Source of the DNA: Arboricoccus pini
GTDB taxonomy: Bacteria; Pseudomonadota; Alphaproteobacteria; Geminicoccales; Geminicoccaceae
Length of the DNA stretch: 64,000 nucleotides
NCBI RefSeq assembly: GCF_900187945.1
Contig: NZ_FYEH01000004.1
Coordinates: 248,001-312,000, forward strand
Direction of reading: 5' to 3'
Positions 29,319-36,797 of this stretch are shown here, piece after piece. The translations under genes and the position numbers were made by a program. Under the pieces are notes generated by a model. That model ran no database searches, was not told where the DNA came from, and saw only the letters and a program-made list of their open reading frames with translations. Numbering within the stretch: position 1 is the first letter of the stretch; each line of letters begins with the position of its first letter.

Positions 29319-29873
29319 TCAAAGCCGAGGCAACGTCACGCCTCGCTGGCCCATATATTTCCCTTGCCGATCGGCATAGGATATTTCAGGTGCTTCCTGC
29401 CCCTGCAAAAACAGGAACTGGCACAGACCCTCATTGGCGTAGACCCGCGCGGGAAGCGGCGTGGTATTCGAAATCTCGAGAGTCACATGGCCTTCCCATT
29501 CGGGCTCCAGTGGCGTGACGTTCACGATCATGCCGCAGCGCGCGTAAGTGCTCTTGCCAAGGCAGATCACCAGGACGTCGCGTGGAATCCGGAAATACTC
29601 GACGGTACGCGCCAGTGCGAAGCTATTGGGCGGGATAACGCATGAATCACCGTCGCGCTCAACGAAGCTTGTCGCGGTGAAATTTTTGGGATCGACGACT
29701 GCACTGTCGACATTAGTAAAGATGCGAAACTCCGGCGCCACGCGGGCGTCGTAGCCATATGACGAAAGACCGTAGGATATCACTCCCTCGCGTGTCTGCC
29801 GATCGACGAACGGCTCGATCATACCTTTGGTCAACGCAAGTTCGCGGATCCGGTGATCCGGCAGGAGCGACAT
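29319..29873 (-). CDS. dcd: dCTP deaminase
   Basis: A 184-residue enzyme that deaminates dCTP to dUTP for thymidylate synthesis. It has [20 protein letters not shown], the [19 protein letters not shown] segment containing the family serine and arginine neighbourhood, [32 protein letters not shown] with the catalytic Glu, and the C-terminal [14 protein letters not shown]. Length matches the standard alphaproteobacterial enzyme when the ATG at 29873 is used. It lies 61 bases upstream of murA on the same strand. Confidence 0.96.
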   Translation of the reverse strand: MSLLPDHRIRELALTKGMIEPFVDRQTREGVISYGLSSYGYDARVAPEFRIFTNVDSAVVDPKNFTATSFVERDGDSCVIPPNSFALARTVEYFRIPRDVLVICLGKSTYARCGMIVNVTPLEPEWEGHVTLEISNTTPLPARVYANEGLCQFLFLQGQEAPEISYADRQGKYMGQRGVTLPRL

Positions 29874-29984
29874 GCAGTAGATACCCCATCTCGAATGCGA
29901 AAACGCGCGTGGCGCCAACGCCCGTGAAACCTAGACCCCTTCATAGGCCATGGCGTTTTATCGCTCAATAAGGCCTGGTATCGA

Positions 29985-30170
29985 TCAGCCTTCATCCTTG
30001 ACCATAAAGGACGACCTTTCCTTAGCCTCAGCGAGCTTTGACGCTCGGGCCTTTCGGCGACGAAGGTTGGCGCGTAACTGGATTGCCAGCCGAGCCTTGC
30101 GCTCGTTGGCCGCGTCGTCGGTGACGCTGCTGATCGCCTCGGTCTCCTGTTTATGCTTCACATCCGGCAT
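29985..30170 (-). CDS. Small basic hypothetical protein
   Basis: A short Lys/Arg-rich protein of about 61 residues whose core ARLAIQLRANLRRRKARASK resembles a small unnamed alphaproteobacterial family with an ANLRRRKA motif. No function is known, and its charge suggests nucleic-acid or ribosome contact, which is a guess. The ATG at 30170 has AAGGCGG six bases upstream; an ATG at 30188 is nearly as good. It is divergent from the tRNA-Thr gene and lies 111 bases upstream of dcd. Confidence 0.6.
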   Translation of the reverse strand: MPDVKHKQETEAISSVTDDAANERKARLAIQLRANLRRRKARASKLAEAKERSSFMVKDEG

Positions 30171-30248
30171 ATGCGGCCCGCCTTGCATGTCCTGGAACCT
30201 TATGGCATCTAGCACGCCGTCAAGCTGGGGTTCCACCGGGACCTAGAT

Positions 30249-30324
<76 letters not shown>

Positions 30325-30330
30325 GAAATC

Positions 30331-30350
30331 AACGCTCGCAGTCGAGCGTT
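30331..30350 (+). terminator. Stem-loop just after tRNA-Thr
   Basis: AACGCTCG and CGAGCGTT form a perfect 8-bp stem with a CAGT tetraloop, seven bases after the tRNA 3' end. A T tract is missing (GCCGAAATCC follows), so termination would be weak or Rho-assisted, or the hairpin may guide 3' trimming. The remaining bases to 30637 hold no gene that I can support. Confidence 0.45.
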
Positions 30351-30637
30351 GCCGAAATCCTAAGCGCAGTAGGTTCATGGCACGCCATCGGTCGCGGCGC
30401 ACGCGTGGCAATGCCCTGGCCGGCACCTTGCCGGCGTAGCCTTGGCGAAGATCGTCTCCGCCCATCACTAAAGAGCGCCGAAGAGATCACATTCTCGACG
30501 GCCGTGACGATGCCTGGATGATGGTCAGGGAGGCGCCTAGTCCAACCGCCCACGGATCTTTTTAGTCTGAGATCGACATCATCGGTAGATTTACACCGAG
30601 CTGGGCACACGGCAGCCGATACCGGTCCAGGTCTGTT

Positions 30638-30799
30638 TCAGGCGTGGGTCGGCCAATGCGTCGAGACAATGTATGCCGCGTGGATGATACCGGGCAGATA
30701 GCCCAGGAGCGTCAGCATCACGTTCAAGCTGAACTCCTGGCCGGCACCCACAGTCCAATAGACCGCTATCGGTGGACAAAGCAAAATCGTCAAAAGCAT
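30638..30799 (-). CDS. Pmp3/YqaE-type small membrane protein (UPF0057)
   Basis: A 53-residue peptide with the Pmp3 signature: a first hydrophobic helix LLTILLCPPIAVYW with the conserved Pro-Pro, a Gly-containing turn (VGAGQEFSLN), and the second helix VMLTLLGYLPGIIHAAYIV, which is the most conserved stretch of the family. Pmp3 proteins sit in the cytoplasmic membrane and affect membrane potential and salt tolerance in yeast and plants; the bacterial role is unclear. The frame is open upstream, but the ATG at 30799 starts exactly at the family N terminus. GGCGGG directly precedes it, a poorly spaced ribosome-binding site. Confidence 0.85.
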   Translation of the reverse strand: MLLTILLCPPIAVYWTVGAGQEFSLNVMLTLLGYLPGIIHAAYIVSTHWPTHA

Positions 30800-30984
30800 C
30801 CCGCCACTCAAAAGCCTGTCCCCCGACCCGGTCCAATCTCGACCCACTCCGTCATCAATGGGTTTCAACGCACGAACTCTCCGGTTCGGCCGCTCTTTAA
30901 CGCACCATAAGACAAATTGATCGGCATCATGCAACGGGGATACGCCAAGCTAACGTCGAAACGCCTCGATGTTGGAATGCGCAA

Positions 30985-31416
30985 CTATGCCTCCTTATCG
31001 ATGTCGAGATGCGCGATCTGCCTGACACTCCCGTTTAGGTGAGCGGCGATAAGATGTCCCGAGGCGACGGCACCTATACAAAGCGCGACAGAAGCCACAA
31101 TGTTCAAAGCGGCTCTCGCGATGGCGCCAGACCGCAAAAGGTCCAGCGTTTGCAGGCTGAAGGATGAAAAGGTCGTATACCCACCGCAAACTCCAACCAT
31201 CACGAATAACCGCGTATTCTCCGAGACGGGAAATCTGCCTTGTGCGAGGGTCAGCGTGCCGAACAAACCAATAATAAAAGAACCCGTTATGTTGATGACG
31301 ATGGTGCCCCAGGGCAGATCGCGACTGATGGGCAACGTCAGGACGGATATGGCATAGCGGGCCAATGTGCCCAACGCGCCTCCCGCCATGATTATCAAGC
31401 AGACATTGAATGGCAT
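30985..31416 (-). CDS. crcB: Fluoride efflux channel CrcB/Fluc
   Basis: A 143-residue four-helix membrane protein that exports fluoride as an antiparallel dimer. It has GGALGTLARYAIS at the N terminus, GTIVINITGSFIIGLFGTL (channel Asn), and the Fluc hallmark GVCGGYTTFSSFSLQTL with the Thr and Phe residues that line the pore. The ATG at 31416 begins the first helix. No crcB-type fluoride riboswitch can be recognised in the upstream 80 bases, so its control is unclear. It stands alone between the Pmp3-type gene and tRNA-Gln. Confidence 0.95.
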   Translation of the reverse strand: MPFNVCLIIMAGGALGTLARYAISVLTLPISRDLPWGTIVINITGSFIIGLFGTLTLAQGRFPVSENTRLFVMVGVCGGYTTFSSFSLQTLDLLRSGAIARAALNIVASVALCIGAVASGHLIAAHLNGSVRQIAHLDIDKEA

Positions 31417-31872
31417 TTGTGTGTCCGGCTTTGTACGCGGCCGGAGTGCCTAGACCCCTACCGCTAAATTAGCGCGTCAGGAATTATCCGAATTAACGGT
31501 GGTTTCGGGAACTCCGTTCCCATCGACTGGCAGAGACCGATCGACGTTGCTTTTCAAAGGCCACGCACCGGCACGTACCGAACCACCTTGGACGGCGCGA
31601 TGTTAATCAGCTCATTCTGCGTGAACGCCTGCCGGCTTTGAGCGCAATCTTGACGAAGATGGATCAGCCCGGGCCGCACCGCCAAATCTCCTTCGATCGC
31701 GGCCCCATGGATAGGATCGCGCAATGGCTCCAACGCCAATGGAACAAGCGCCATGGATGGCGTCAAAGGCGAAGCGGCACCGGCCACAGCGCTGCTCAAG
31801 CGCTGGAGAGGGCGCTGCATATCGCGCACGAAAGACGCGACAGCGCCAGGCCGTCAACAAATAGGCAAATTA
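31417..31872. other. 456-base interval between crcB and tRNA-Gln without a supported gene
   Basis: This stretch holds the crcB promoter region (minus strand) and whatever lies downstream of tRNA-Gln. One open frame on the minus strand at 31554-31829 would encode 91 residues (starting MRDMQRPLQRL). It has no recognised domain, signal peptide or convincing ribosome-binding site, so I do not call it a gene. No repeat or strong hairpin was seen. Confidence 0.4.
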
Positions 31873-31946
31873 TGGCTGGGGGACCTGGATTCGAACCAAG
31901 ACTGCTCGGTTCAGAGCCGAGAGTTCTACCGTTAAACTATCCCCCA
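31873..31946 (-). tRNA. tRNA-Gln (anticodon CTG)
   Basis: On the minus strand, acceptor TGGGGGA pairs with TCCCCCA. The anticodon stem CTCGG/CCGAG encloses CTCTGAA with anticodon CTG. The T arm CTTGG-TTCGAAT-CCAGG is complete with one T-G pair. Discriminator G and CCA are encoded at the 3' end (TGG at 31873-31875 on plus). It reads CAG codons. It lies 36 bases downstream of the CCA-adding enzyme gene on the same strand. Confidence 0.97.
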
Positions 31947-31982
31947 AAGGGAGACCCGCATTGGGGCGTTCCGCGGAGCGCC

Positions 31983-33251
31983 TTATCGTTGCTCAAAGGG
32001 ATGTTTGTCAAGTCGTCCCACCACCAGCCGATCAAGCAGAGCCAAGCACCCCGAACGGTCTAAAGAGAAGTTGCTATCCACCCAGGCTGCCTCGACCTGC
32101 CGTTTGATATTTCCAAGCGCCGGCCCGGGATCGATGCCCCTTGAGATGAAGTCGTTGCCCGTGATCGGCAGAACCGGCCGAGATGAAGCGCTCGCTGCTG
32201 CTAGAATTTTGACTAACGCCGTTGGGTCGCCGTCACGCCTCACCCAGATCAACGTTAGGAAGTCCGCGGCCTCACGTAGCGGCATATTTCTGACATACGA
32301 CCATCGACGGAGGCTGTCGAAGTCGTCGAGTTCGTCAGGGAGCTCTTCGGTGAGAAGCAGGAGAAGTTGGCTGCGCTCTCGCCGCGATAACTTCAACGAC
32401 GCGCCCAAGCTTTCGGCCTCAGGACGACTAAATCGCCTCGATAGTGACAAAAGCACGGCAAGGGACAGTATCGGCCCCGGCGCGATGCCGAATTCATGCA
32501 GCCGTCTGAGACTGGCAAGGTCAGGCTGGTAAGGGACGATCAACCTCCAGATACCGGATTGTTCCATCAGCTTGATACTGAGGACGGCGCGCTGCTCGAC
32601 CAAAATCCGACTGAGCTCGCTCCAGATACGTTCAGCGGCCAGAGACTTCAAACCATCTCGATGACGCACGCATGCCGCCAGCGCGGCGAGATCAGGCGGC
32701 TCTTGTCCCAAGCGGGCTAGAAAGCGGAAAAAGCGCAAGATGCGTAGATAATCTTCGCGGATGCGAAGATCGGGTTCGCCGATGAATCTGACTCGCCCGG
32801 CCTTTAGATCCGACACGCCATCGAAGGGGTCGAAGACCGTTCCGTCCAGGCTGCAGCTCAGTGCGTTGAAGGTAAAATCCCTGCGCGCCGCATCGACCAC
32901 AAAATCATCGGTGAATTCCACAACAGCATGACGTCCATCTGTTTGGACGTCACGGCGCAAGGTGGTTACTTCAAATCGCCCCCCATCGACCAGAGCCGTT
33001 ATCGTACCATGGCGCAAGCCCGTCGGAATGACCTTGATGCCGGCATCCTGAAGCAGCACCATCGCCTCCTCCGGTCTCGCCTGCGTCGCGACGTCGAGAT
33101 CGTGATTGTCTGCCTGATCGTCCAAAATCGCATCTCGCACGGCACCACCGACGAATCGGGACTGCCGTCCGGTCCGGCCCAGTGCGTCGAAAAGTCGACG
33201 CGCCGCCGGATCCCTTAACCAAGGCGAACGCAGACGCGGGAGTTCAGTCAT
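31983..33251 (-). CDS. cca: CCA tRNA nucleotidyltransferase
   Basis: A 422-residue class II tRNA nucleotidyltransferase that adds or repairs the 3' CCA of tRNAs. It has RFVGGAVRDAILDD, the metal-binding pair in DNHDLDVAT (Asp-x-Asp), VVDAARRDFTFNALSC, and DLRIREDYLRILRFFRFLARLG, in the usual order. The C-terminal half is the variable helical region. It overlaps the DUF6111 stop by eight bases and belongs to a DUF1285-NUDIX-DUF6111-cca operon. tRNA-Gln lies directly downstream and could be transcribed with it. Confidence 0.95.
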   Translation of the reverse strand: MTELPRLRSPWLRDPAARRLFDALGRTGRQSRFVGGAVRDAILDDQADNHDLDVATQARPEEAMVLLQDAGIKVIPTGLRHGTITALVDGGRFEVTTLRRDVQTDGRHAVVEFTDDFVVDAARRDFTFNALSCSLDGTVFDPFDGVSDLKAGRVRFIGEPDLRIREDYLRILRFFRFLARLGQEPPDLAALAACVRHRDGLKSLAAERIWSELSRILVEQRAVLSIKLMEQSGIWRLIVPYQPDLASLRRLHEFGIAPGPILSLAVLLSLSRRFSRPEAESLGASLKLSRRERSQLLLLLTEELPDELDDFDSLRRWSYVRNMPLREAADFLTLIWVRRDGDPTALVKILAAASASSRPVLPITGNDFISRGIDPGPALGNIKRQVEAAWVDSNFSLDRSGCLALLDRLVVGRLDKHPFEQR

Positions 33252-33513
33252 TTTCCCTCTGCACAGCGCCCGGGACGACCTGCCCTTTTTTGTCCAGATG
33301 AGGCGGAACGTAGGTTCCGCCTGGCGGTTCGCCGCTCGCCATGAATGCGAGCACGCTCGCCACGATGAGGATCACCATCGCTACGAGGAACAGCGTTGGC
33401 CAGAGCGATCCGCTGCGCGTTGCGAGATCTAAACCAAGAGTCAATCGCCTGACGATATAGGTCAATATTCTAAAAATTAATAGAAGTAAGAGAATGACGA
33501 ATATTCGCGTCAT
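33244..33513 (-). CDS. DUF6111 family membrane protein
   Basis: An 89-residue protein with two hydrophobic segments (residues 4-19 and about 37-60) and a conserved C-terminal GGTYVPPHLDKKGQVVPGAV, the mark of the small DUF6111 family that accompanies NUDIX and cca genes in alphaproteobacteria. No function is known. It overlaps both neighbours (ATGA with the NUDIX gene, eight bases with cca), so translation is coupled along the operon. Confidence 0.82.
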   Translation of the reverse strand: MTRIFVILLLLLIFRILTYIVRRLTLGLDLATRSGSLWPTLFLVAMVILIVASVLAFMASGEPPGGTYVPPHLDKKGQVVPGAVQREND

Positions 33514-34103
33514 GATGGCGGATCGACTATACGCGACACAAAATCAATTAGAATTGCAGCGGTAGCCCCCCAAATTCGCCGGTTTTCAAAGTCCAGCAGC
33601 ATAGAGATCCTTGCGCCGTTCTGGCCTGAGAGACGTTCGCACCGATGGTTTCTCCGGTCGAGCAACCACGCCAGCGGCAGCTCGAACAGGTCCGCGACCT
33701 CGCAGGGATTGGGCGAGAATTCGGGATGGGCATGAGTCCAGCCGACTACCGGAAAAATCCGATAGCCACTCGTCGTGTCATAGGCAGGAAGACGCCCGAT
33801 CACCTCGACTAAGTCCGGCTCCAGCGCGATTTCCTCACGGGCTTCCCGAAGGGCGCCAGCTTCATCGTCCGGATCACCTTGCTCAAGACGGCCACCGGGC
33901 AAGCTGATCTGGCCCGGATGACCTCTTAAATCTTTCGTTCTCTCGGTCAGCAAAATGGTCGGGCCGGATGGACGATCGATCAAAAGGATCAACACTGCTG
34001 CCGGCTTCAATTCGCTCGCTCCGACGGCCCAGCCGAGCGGATCACCGTTGCGACGGCTCGGGAACGCTCCCAGGCTCTTCTTAAGCCGGACGGGGTCAAA
34101 CAT
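33510..34103 (-). CDS. NUDIX hydrolase, CoA pyrophosphatase-like
   Basis: A 197-residue NUDIX protein of the NudL/CoA-pyrophosphatase type, which splits CoA or related diphosphates. The upstream segment LTERTKDLRGHPGQISLPGG is typical of the CoA subgroup and the Nudix box follows as GGRLEQGDPDDEAGALREAREEIAL, with its metal-binding glutamates (REAREE) intact. The conserved glycine after EE-x is Ala here. The ATG at 34103 gives MFDPVRLKKSLGAFP; the frame is open upstream without family similarity. It lies 26 bases after DUF1285. Confidence 0.9.
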   Translation of the reverse strand: MFDPVRLKKSLGAFPSRRNGDPLGWAVGASELKPAAVLILLIDRPSGPTILLTERTKDLRGHPGQISLPGGRLEQGDPDDEAGALREAREEIALEPDLVEVIGRLPAYDTTSGYRIFPVVGWTHAHPEFSPNPCEVADLFELPLAWLLDRRNHRCERLSGQNGARISMLLDFENRRIWGATAAILIDFVSRIVDPPS

Positions 34104-34129
34104 GGTATTGGATCCGGTCGACCGAGCTT

Positions 34130-34699
34130 TCATCCTAACGCATCGAGAGTGAAAAAGCGGCCATCGCTCCAGATACCCCACACGTCGTTCTCGATCTCGG
34201 CATACTTGGCAAGCTCGAGGTAGACCGCCTGCGTGAGACGTGCCTCCAGACCACGTTCGGTCAGCAAATAGGGCGCATCGCCGCCTTTGGGCATTCGACG
34301 GATGGTCAGTGGATGCAGCGCCGACAGGCCATACCAAACACCCATGTTGGTCTGGAACTCAAAGCGCCTCATCCCAAAGGTTGAAGACCCAAGTCGAAGG
34401 CCGACAGCCAGGAAAGCCGAGTCCTCGACCTCCACCAGGCCCTGCTCGAATGGTGTGATGAGCCAGTGCCGCCCTCGCTCATCGCGATAGAGGCTTCGGG
34501 CGAATAATGCCGCGAGCTCCGGCCGACCAATAAGGGAATCCCGATAGTACCAGTTGCCACGCCGATCGATCGACAGCGACAAGGTGCCGCAATCCGCCCG
34601 CTCGCCCTTCAGGACCTCGAGCGTGCGTAGCGGATCGAATTCCGTTCGACGATCGCCCCCCGGGGCCGCTTTCTTCCCCTCATCGCGCGATGCTGGCAT
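34130..34699 (-). CDS. DUF1285 family protein
   Basis: A 189-residue protein matching DUF1285 through LSIDRRGNWYYRDSLIGRPELAALFARSLYRDERGRHWLITPFEQGLVEVEDSAF and the YLELAKYAEIENDVWGIWSDGRFFTLD tail (segments given in part). The family forms tandem beta-folds related to PH-like domains; no role is established. It is the first gene of the minus-strand operon and faces the moxR gene across about 155 bases, a divergence conserved in the class. It lacks a signal peptide. Confidence 0.9.
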   Translation of the reverse strand: MPASRDEGKKAAPGGDRRTEFDPLRTLEVLKGERADCGTLSLSIDRRGNWYYRDSLIGRPELAALFARSLYRDERGRHWLITPFEQGLVEVEDSAFLAVGLRLGSSTFGMRRFEFQTNMGVWYGLSALHPLTIRRMPKGGDAPYLLTERGLEARLTQAVYLELAKYAEIENDVWGIWSDGRFFTLDALG

Positions 34700-34855
34700 G
34701 GTCTGATGAAAAGCCCTTCATCGATCGGATGACCAGCCCTCCCATTTGACTGGCAACGATCACTTGCCGCAGGTCGAACCCTATGTCACCTCTGGCAACT
34801 AGGGAAGTGCGTGACAGTGCGAAGGCTACGCTGCCAGGAGCTGGGGAAGGAGCCC

Positions 34856-35854
34856 ATGACCGACCTTACTAACGATGAGACGATGGTGACAGCCGCCGAG
34901 ACGGCGATGAGCAAGCTCGCCGCAGTAAGAGAAGAGCTTGGCAAGGTCATATTCGGCCAGCGTCAGGTCGTCGATGAGACCCTCATCTCGGTTCTAGCAG
35001 GCGGCCACGCTCTCCTGGTTGGTGTACCAGGCCTAGCGAAGACCAGGCTCGCGCAGTCTTTGGGGACGGTGTTGGGATTAAGTGAGAAGCGGGTGCAATT
35101 CACCCCGGATCTCATGCCATCGGACATTCTGGGTTCCGAGATCCTCGACGAGGATGAGCAAGGACGCCGCTCGTTCCGCTTCGTCCGTGGGCCCATTTTC
35201 TGTCAACTCCTTATGGCCGATGAGATCAACCGCGCCAGCCCTCGCACCCAAGCAGCGCTCCTCCAGGCGATGCAGGAGCGGTTCGTGACCATTGCTGGGC
35301 AGACTCATCCCCTACCCACACCGTTCCACGTGCTGGCAACGCAAAATCCCATCGAGCAGGAGGGCACGTATCCGCTACCCGAGGCTCAGCTGGATCGCTT
35401 TCTACTTCAGGTTAATATCGATTACCCCGATGAGGAGGCCGAGCGTCGCATGATGATCGCGACGACGAGCGGCCAGGAAACTTCGCCCGTAACTGCCCTC
35501 GACGCTGAATCGTTGATCGCTATCCAGGCCCTGGTGCGGCGCATGCCCGTTGGCCAGAAGCTGGTCGACACAATTCTTGCATTGGTTCGCGCGGGTCGTC
35601 CTCAGCTCAAGATCGTGAGCGACCTAGAGAACTTGATCGCCTGGGGTCCAGGCCCACGGGCCAGTCAGGCGCTCATGCTTGCCGTGCGCGTGCGCGCTTT
35701 GATCGATGGCCGCCTTGCGCCTTCGATAGAAGACGTTAAGGCGCTGGCAGCACCTGTCCTTCGCCACCGAATGGCCACGACCTTCGGCGCACGGGCCGAA
35801 GGTATTTCGATCGATATGATCATCGAGCGGCTTTGCCGTCACGTGATAGGCTAA
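34856..35854 (+). CDS. MoxR family AAA+ ATPase
   Basis: A 332-residue AAA+ chaperone ATPase. Walker A is GVPGLAKTRL, Walker B is LLMADEINRASPRTQ, sensor 1 is ATQNPIEQEGTYPLPEAQLDRF, and the C-terminal lid ends in RHRMATTFGARAEGI. MoxR ATPases pair with DUF58/VWA proteins to mature or insert metal cofactors or assemble envelope complexes. The ATG at 34856 has a strong GGAAGGAG site; the frame upstream of it is not conserved. It leads an operon with DUF58, DUF4159 and a large membrane protein. Its specific client is unknown, and it is distinct from MxaR in the same window. Confidence 0.94.
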   Translation: MTDLTNDETMVTAAETAMSKLAAVREELGKVIFGQRQVVDETLISVLAGGHALLVGVPGLAKTRLAQSLGTVLGLSEKRVQFTPDLMPSDILGSEILDEDEQGRRSFRFVRGPIFCQLLMADEINRASPRTQAALLQAMQERFVTIAGQTHPLPTPFHVLATQNPIEQEGTYPLPEAQLDRFLLQVNIDYPDEEAERRMMIATTSGQETSPVTALDAESLIAIQALVRRMPVGQKLVDTILALVRAGRPQLKIVSDLENLIAWGPGPRASQALMLAVRVRALIDGRLAPSIEDVKALAAPVLRHRMATTFGARAEGISIDMIIERLCRHVIG

Positions 35855-35889
35855 CCAATGTTTGATCCGTTCAAGATGGAAATGCGAAT

Positions 35890-36795
35890 TTGACGACCTC
35901 GGGAGCGCCCTTCGGCCCCGAGCTCGAACGTCTTCGTGCTCGAGCAGAACATCTAAGCAATCGGCTGCCGGCGCTTCTTGTCGAGGCCGAGCGCGTGGCG
36001 GCGACTGTAGCACAAGGCGTCCACGGCCGCCGCCGTACCGGCACCGGTGAGGCGTTCTGGCAGTTTCGTGCCTATCAGGCAGGCGACGAACCCAAGTCGA
36101 TCGACTGGCGTCAGTCCGCGAAGGGCGCGCACATCTTCGTACGGCAACAGGAGTGGGAAGCGGCGGAGAGCGTCTGGCTGTGGGTCGATTCATCGCCGTC
36201 GATGCACTTTCGATCCACCGATGTGTGGCCGCGCAAACATGAGCGTGCGCTGATCCTCATTCTCGCACTTGCGACGCTGCTCGTTCGGGGCGGGGAACGC
36301 ATCGTCGCTTTGGGCAGCGGCGGGCGCCCCCGGAGCGGGCGACTTGGTCTTGTCCACTTCGCTCAGTCGTTGCTCGAGGCATTCAGTCGGAACGATGTCA
36401 GGCTGCCGCCGCCCGATCGGCTCCCCCGTTTTGCGCGAATTGTCCTGATCTCGGATTTCCTCGAACCGCTTCACGAGATAAGGGATAGTCTGGCCGCCTT
36501 CACCGCGAATGGCGCCACAGGCGCGGTCCTGCAGGTCACCGACCCTGCAGAGGAAGAATTGCCTTACGCGGGCCGCGTACTGTTCCAAGGACTGGAACGC
36601 GAAGGAACCGCGCTGGTCCGCAACGTCGATAGAACGCGCAGCTCTTATCAAAAGGCATTCTTTGCACAACGCCAGGGGCTGCAAGAGCTGGCCTCACGTC
36701 AAGGATGGCGATTTGCAGCACATCGGACCGACCGGTCCGCTGAAAGCGGCCTCCTCGCACTCTACCAGATGCTAGCTCCAAAAGCGGTTCGCTGA
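35890..36795 (+). CDS. DUF58 domain-containing protein
   Basis: A 301-residue VWA-like DUF58 protein. It contains the family opening LPALLVEAERVAATVAQGVHGRR, the FRAYQAGDEPKSIDWRQSAK motif, and a metal-site-like VDSSPSM (residues about 97-103). Such proteins are partners of MoxR ATPases. The first usable start is TTG 35890. It overlaps the stop of an 11-codon ORF at 35858-35893 (MFDPFKMEMRI) that begins three bases after the moxR stop, so re-initiation could feed this start. It ends two bases before the DUF4159 gene. Confidence 0.9.
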   Translation: MTTSGAPFGPELERLRARAEHLSNRLPALLVEAERVAATVAQGVHGRRRTGTGEAFWQFRAYQAGDEPKSIDWRQSAKGAHIFVRQQEWEAAESVWLWVDSSPSMHFRSTDVWPRKHERALILILALATLLVRGGERIVALGSGGRPRSGRLGLVHFAQSLLEAFSRNDVRLPPPDRLPRFARIVLISDFLEPLHEIRDSLAAFTANGATGAVLQVTDPAEEELPYAGRVLFQGLEREGTALVRNVDRTRSSYQKAFFAQRQGLQELASRQGWRFAAHRTDRSAESGLLALYQMLAPKAVR

Positions 36796-36797
36796 CC

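Noticed and set aside
31417-31500. Possible fluoride riboswitch before crcB
   Set aside because: I looked for the conserved crcB-motif leader and pseudoknot segments on the minus strand and could not find them.
31638-32063. Plus-strand open frame of 141 codons
   Set aside because: It runs through the tRNA-Gln gene and into the end of cca on the opposite strand, so it cannot be a real gene.
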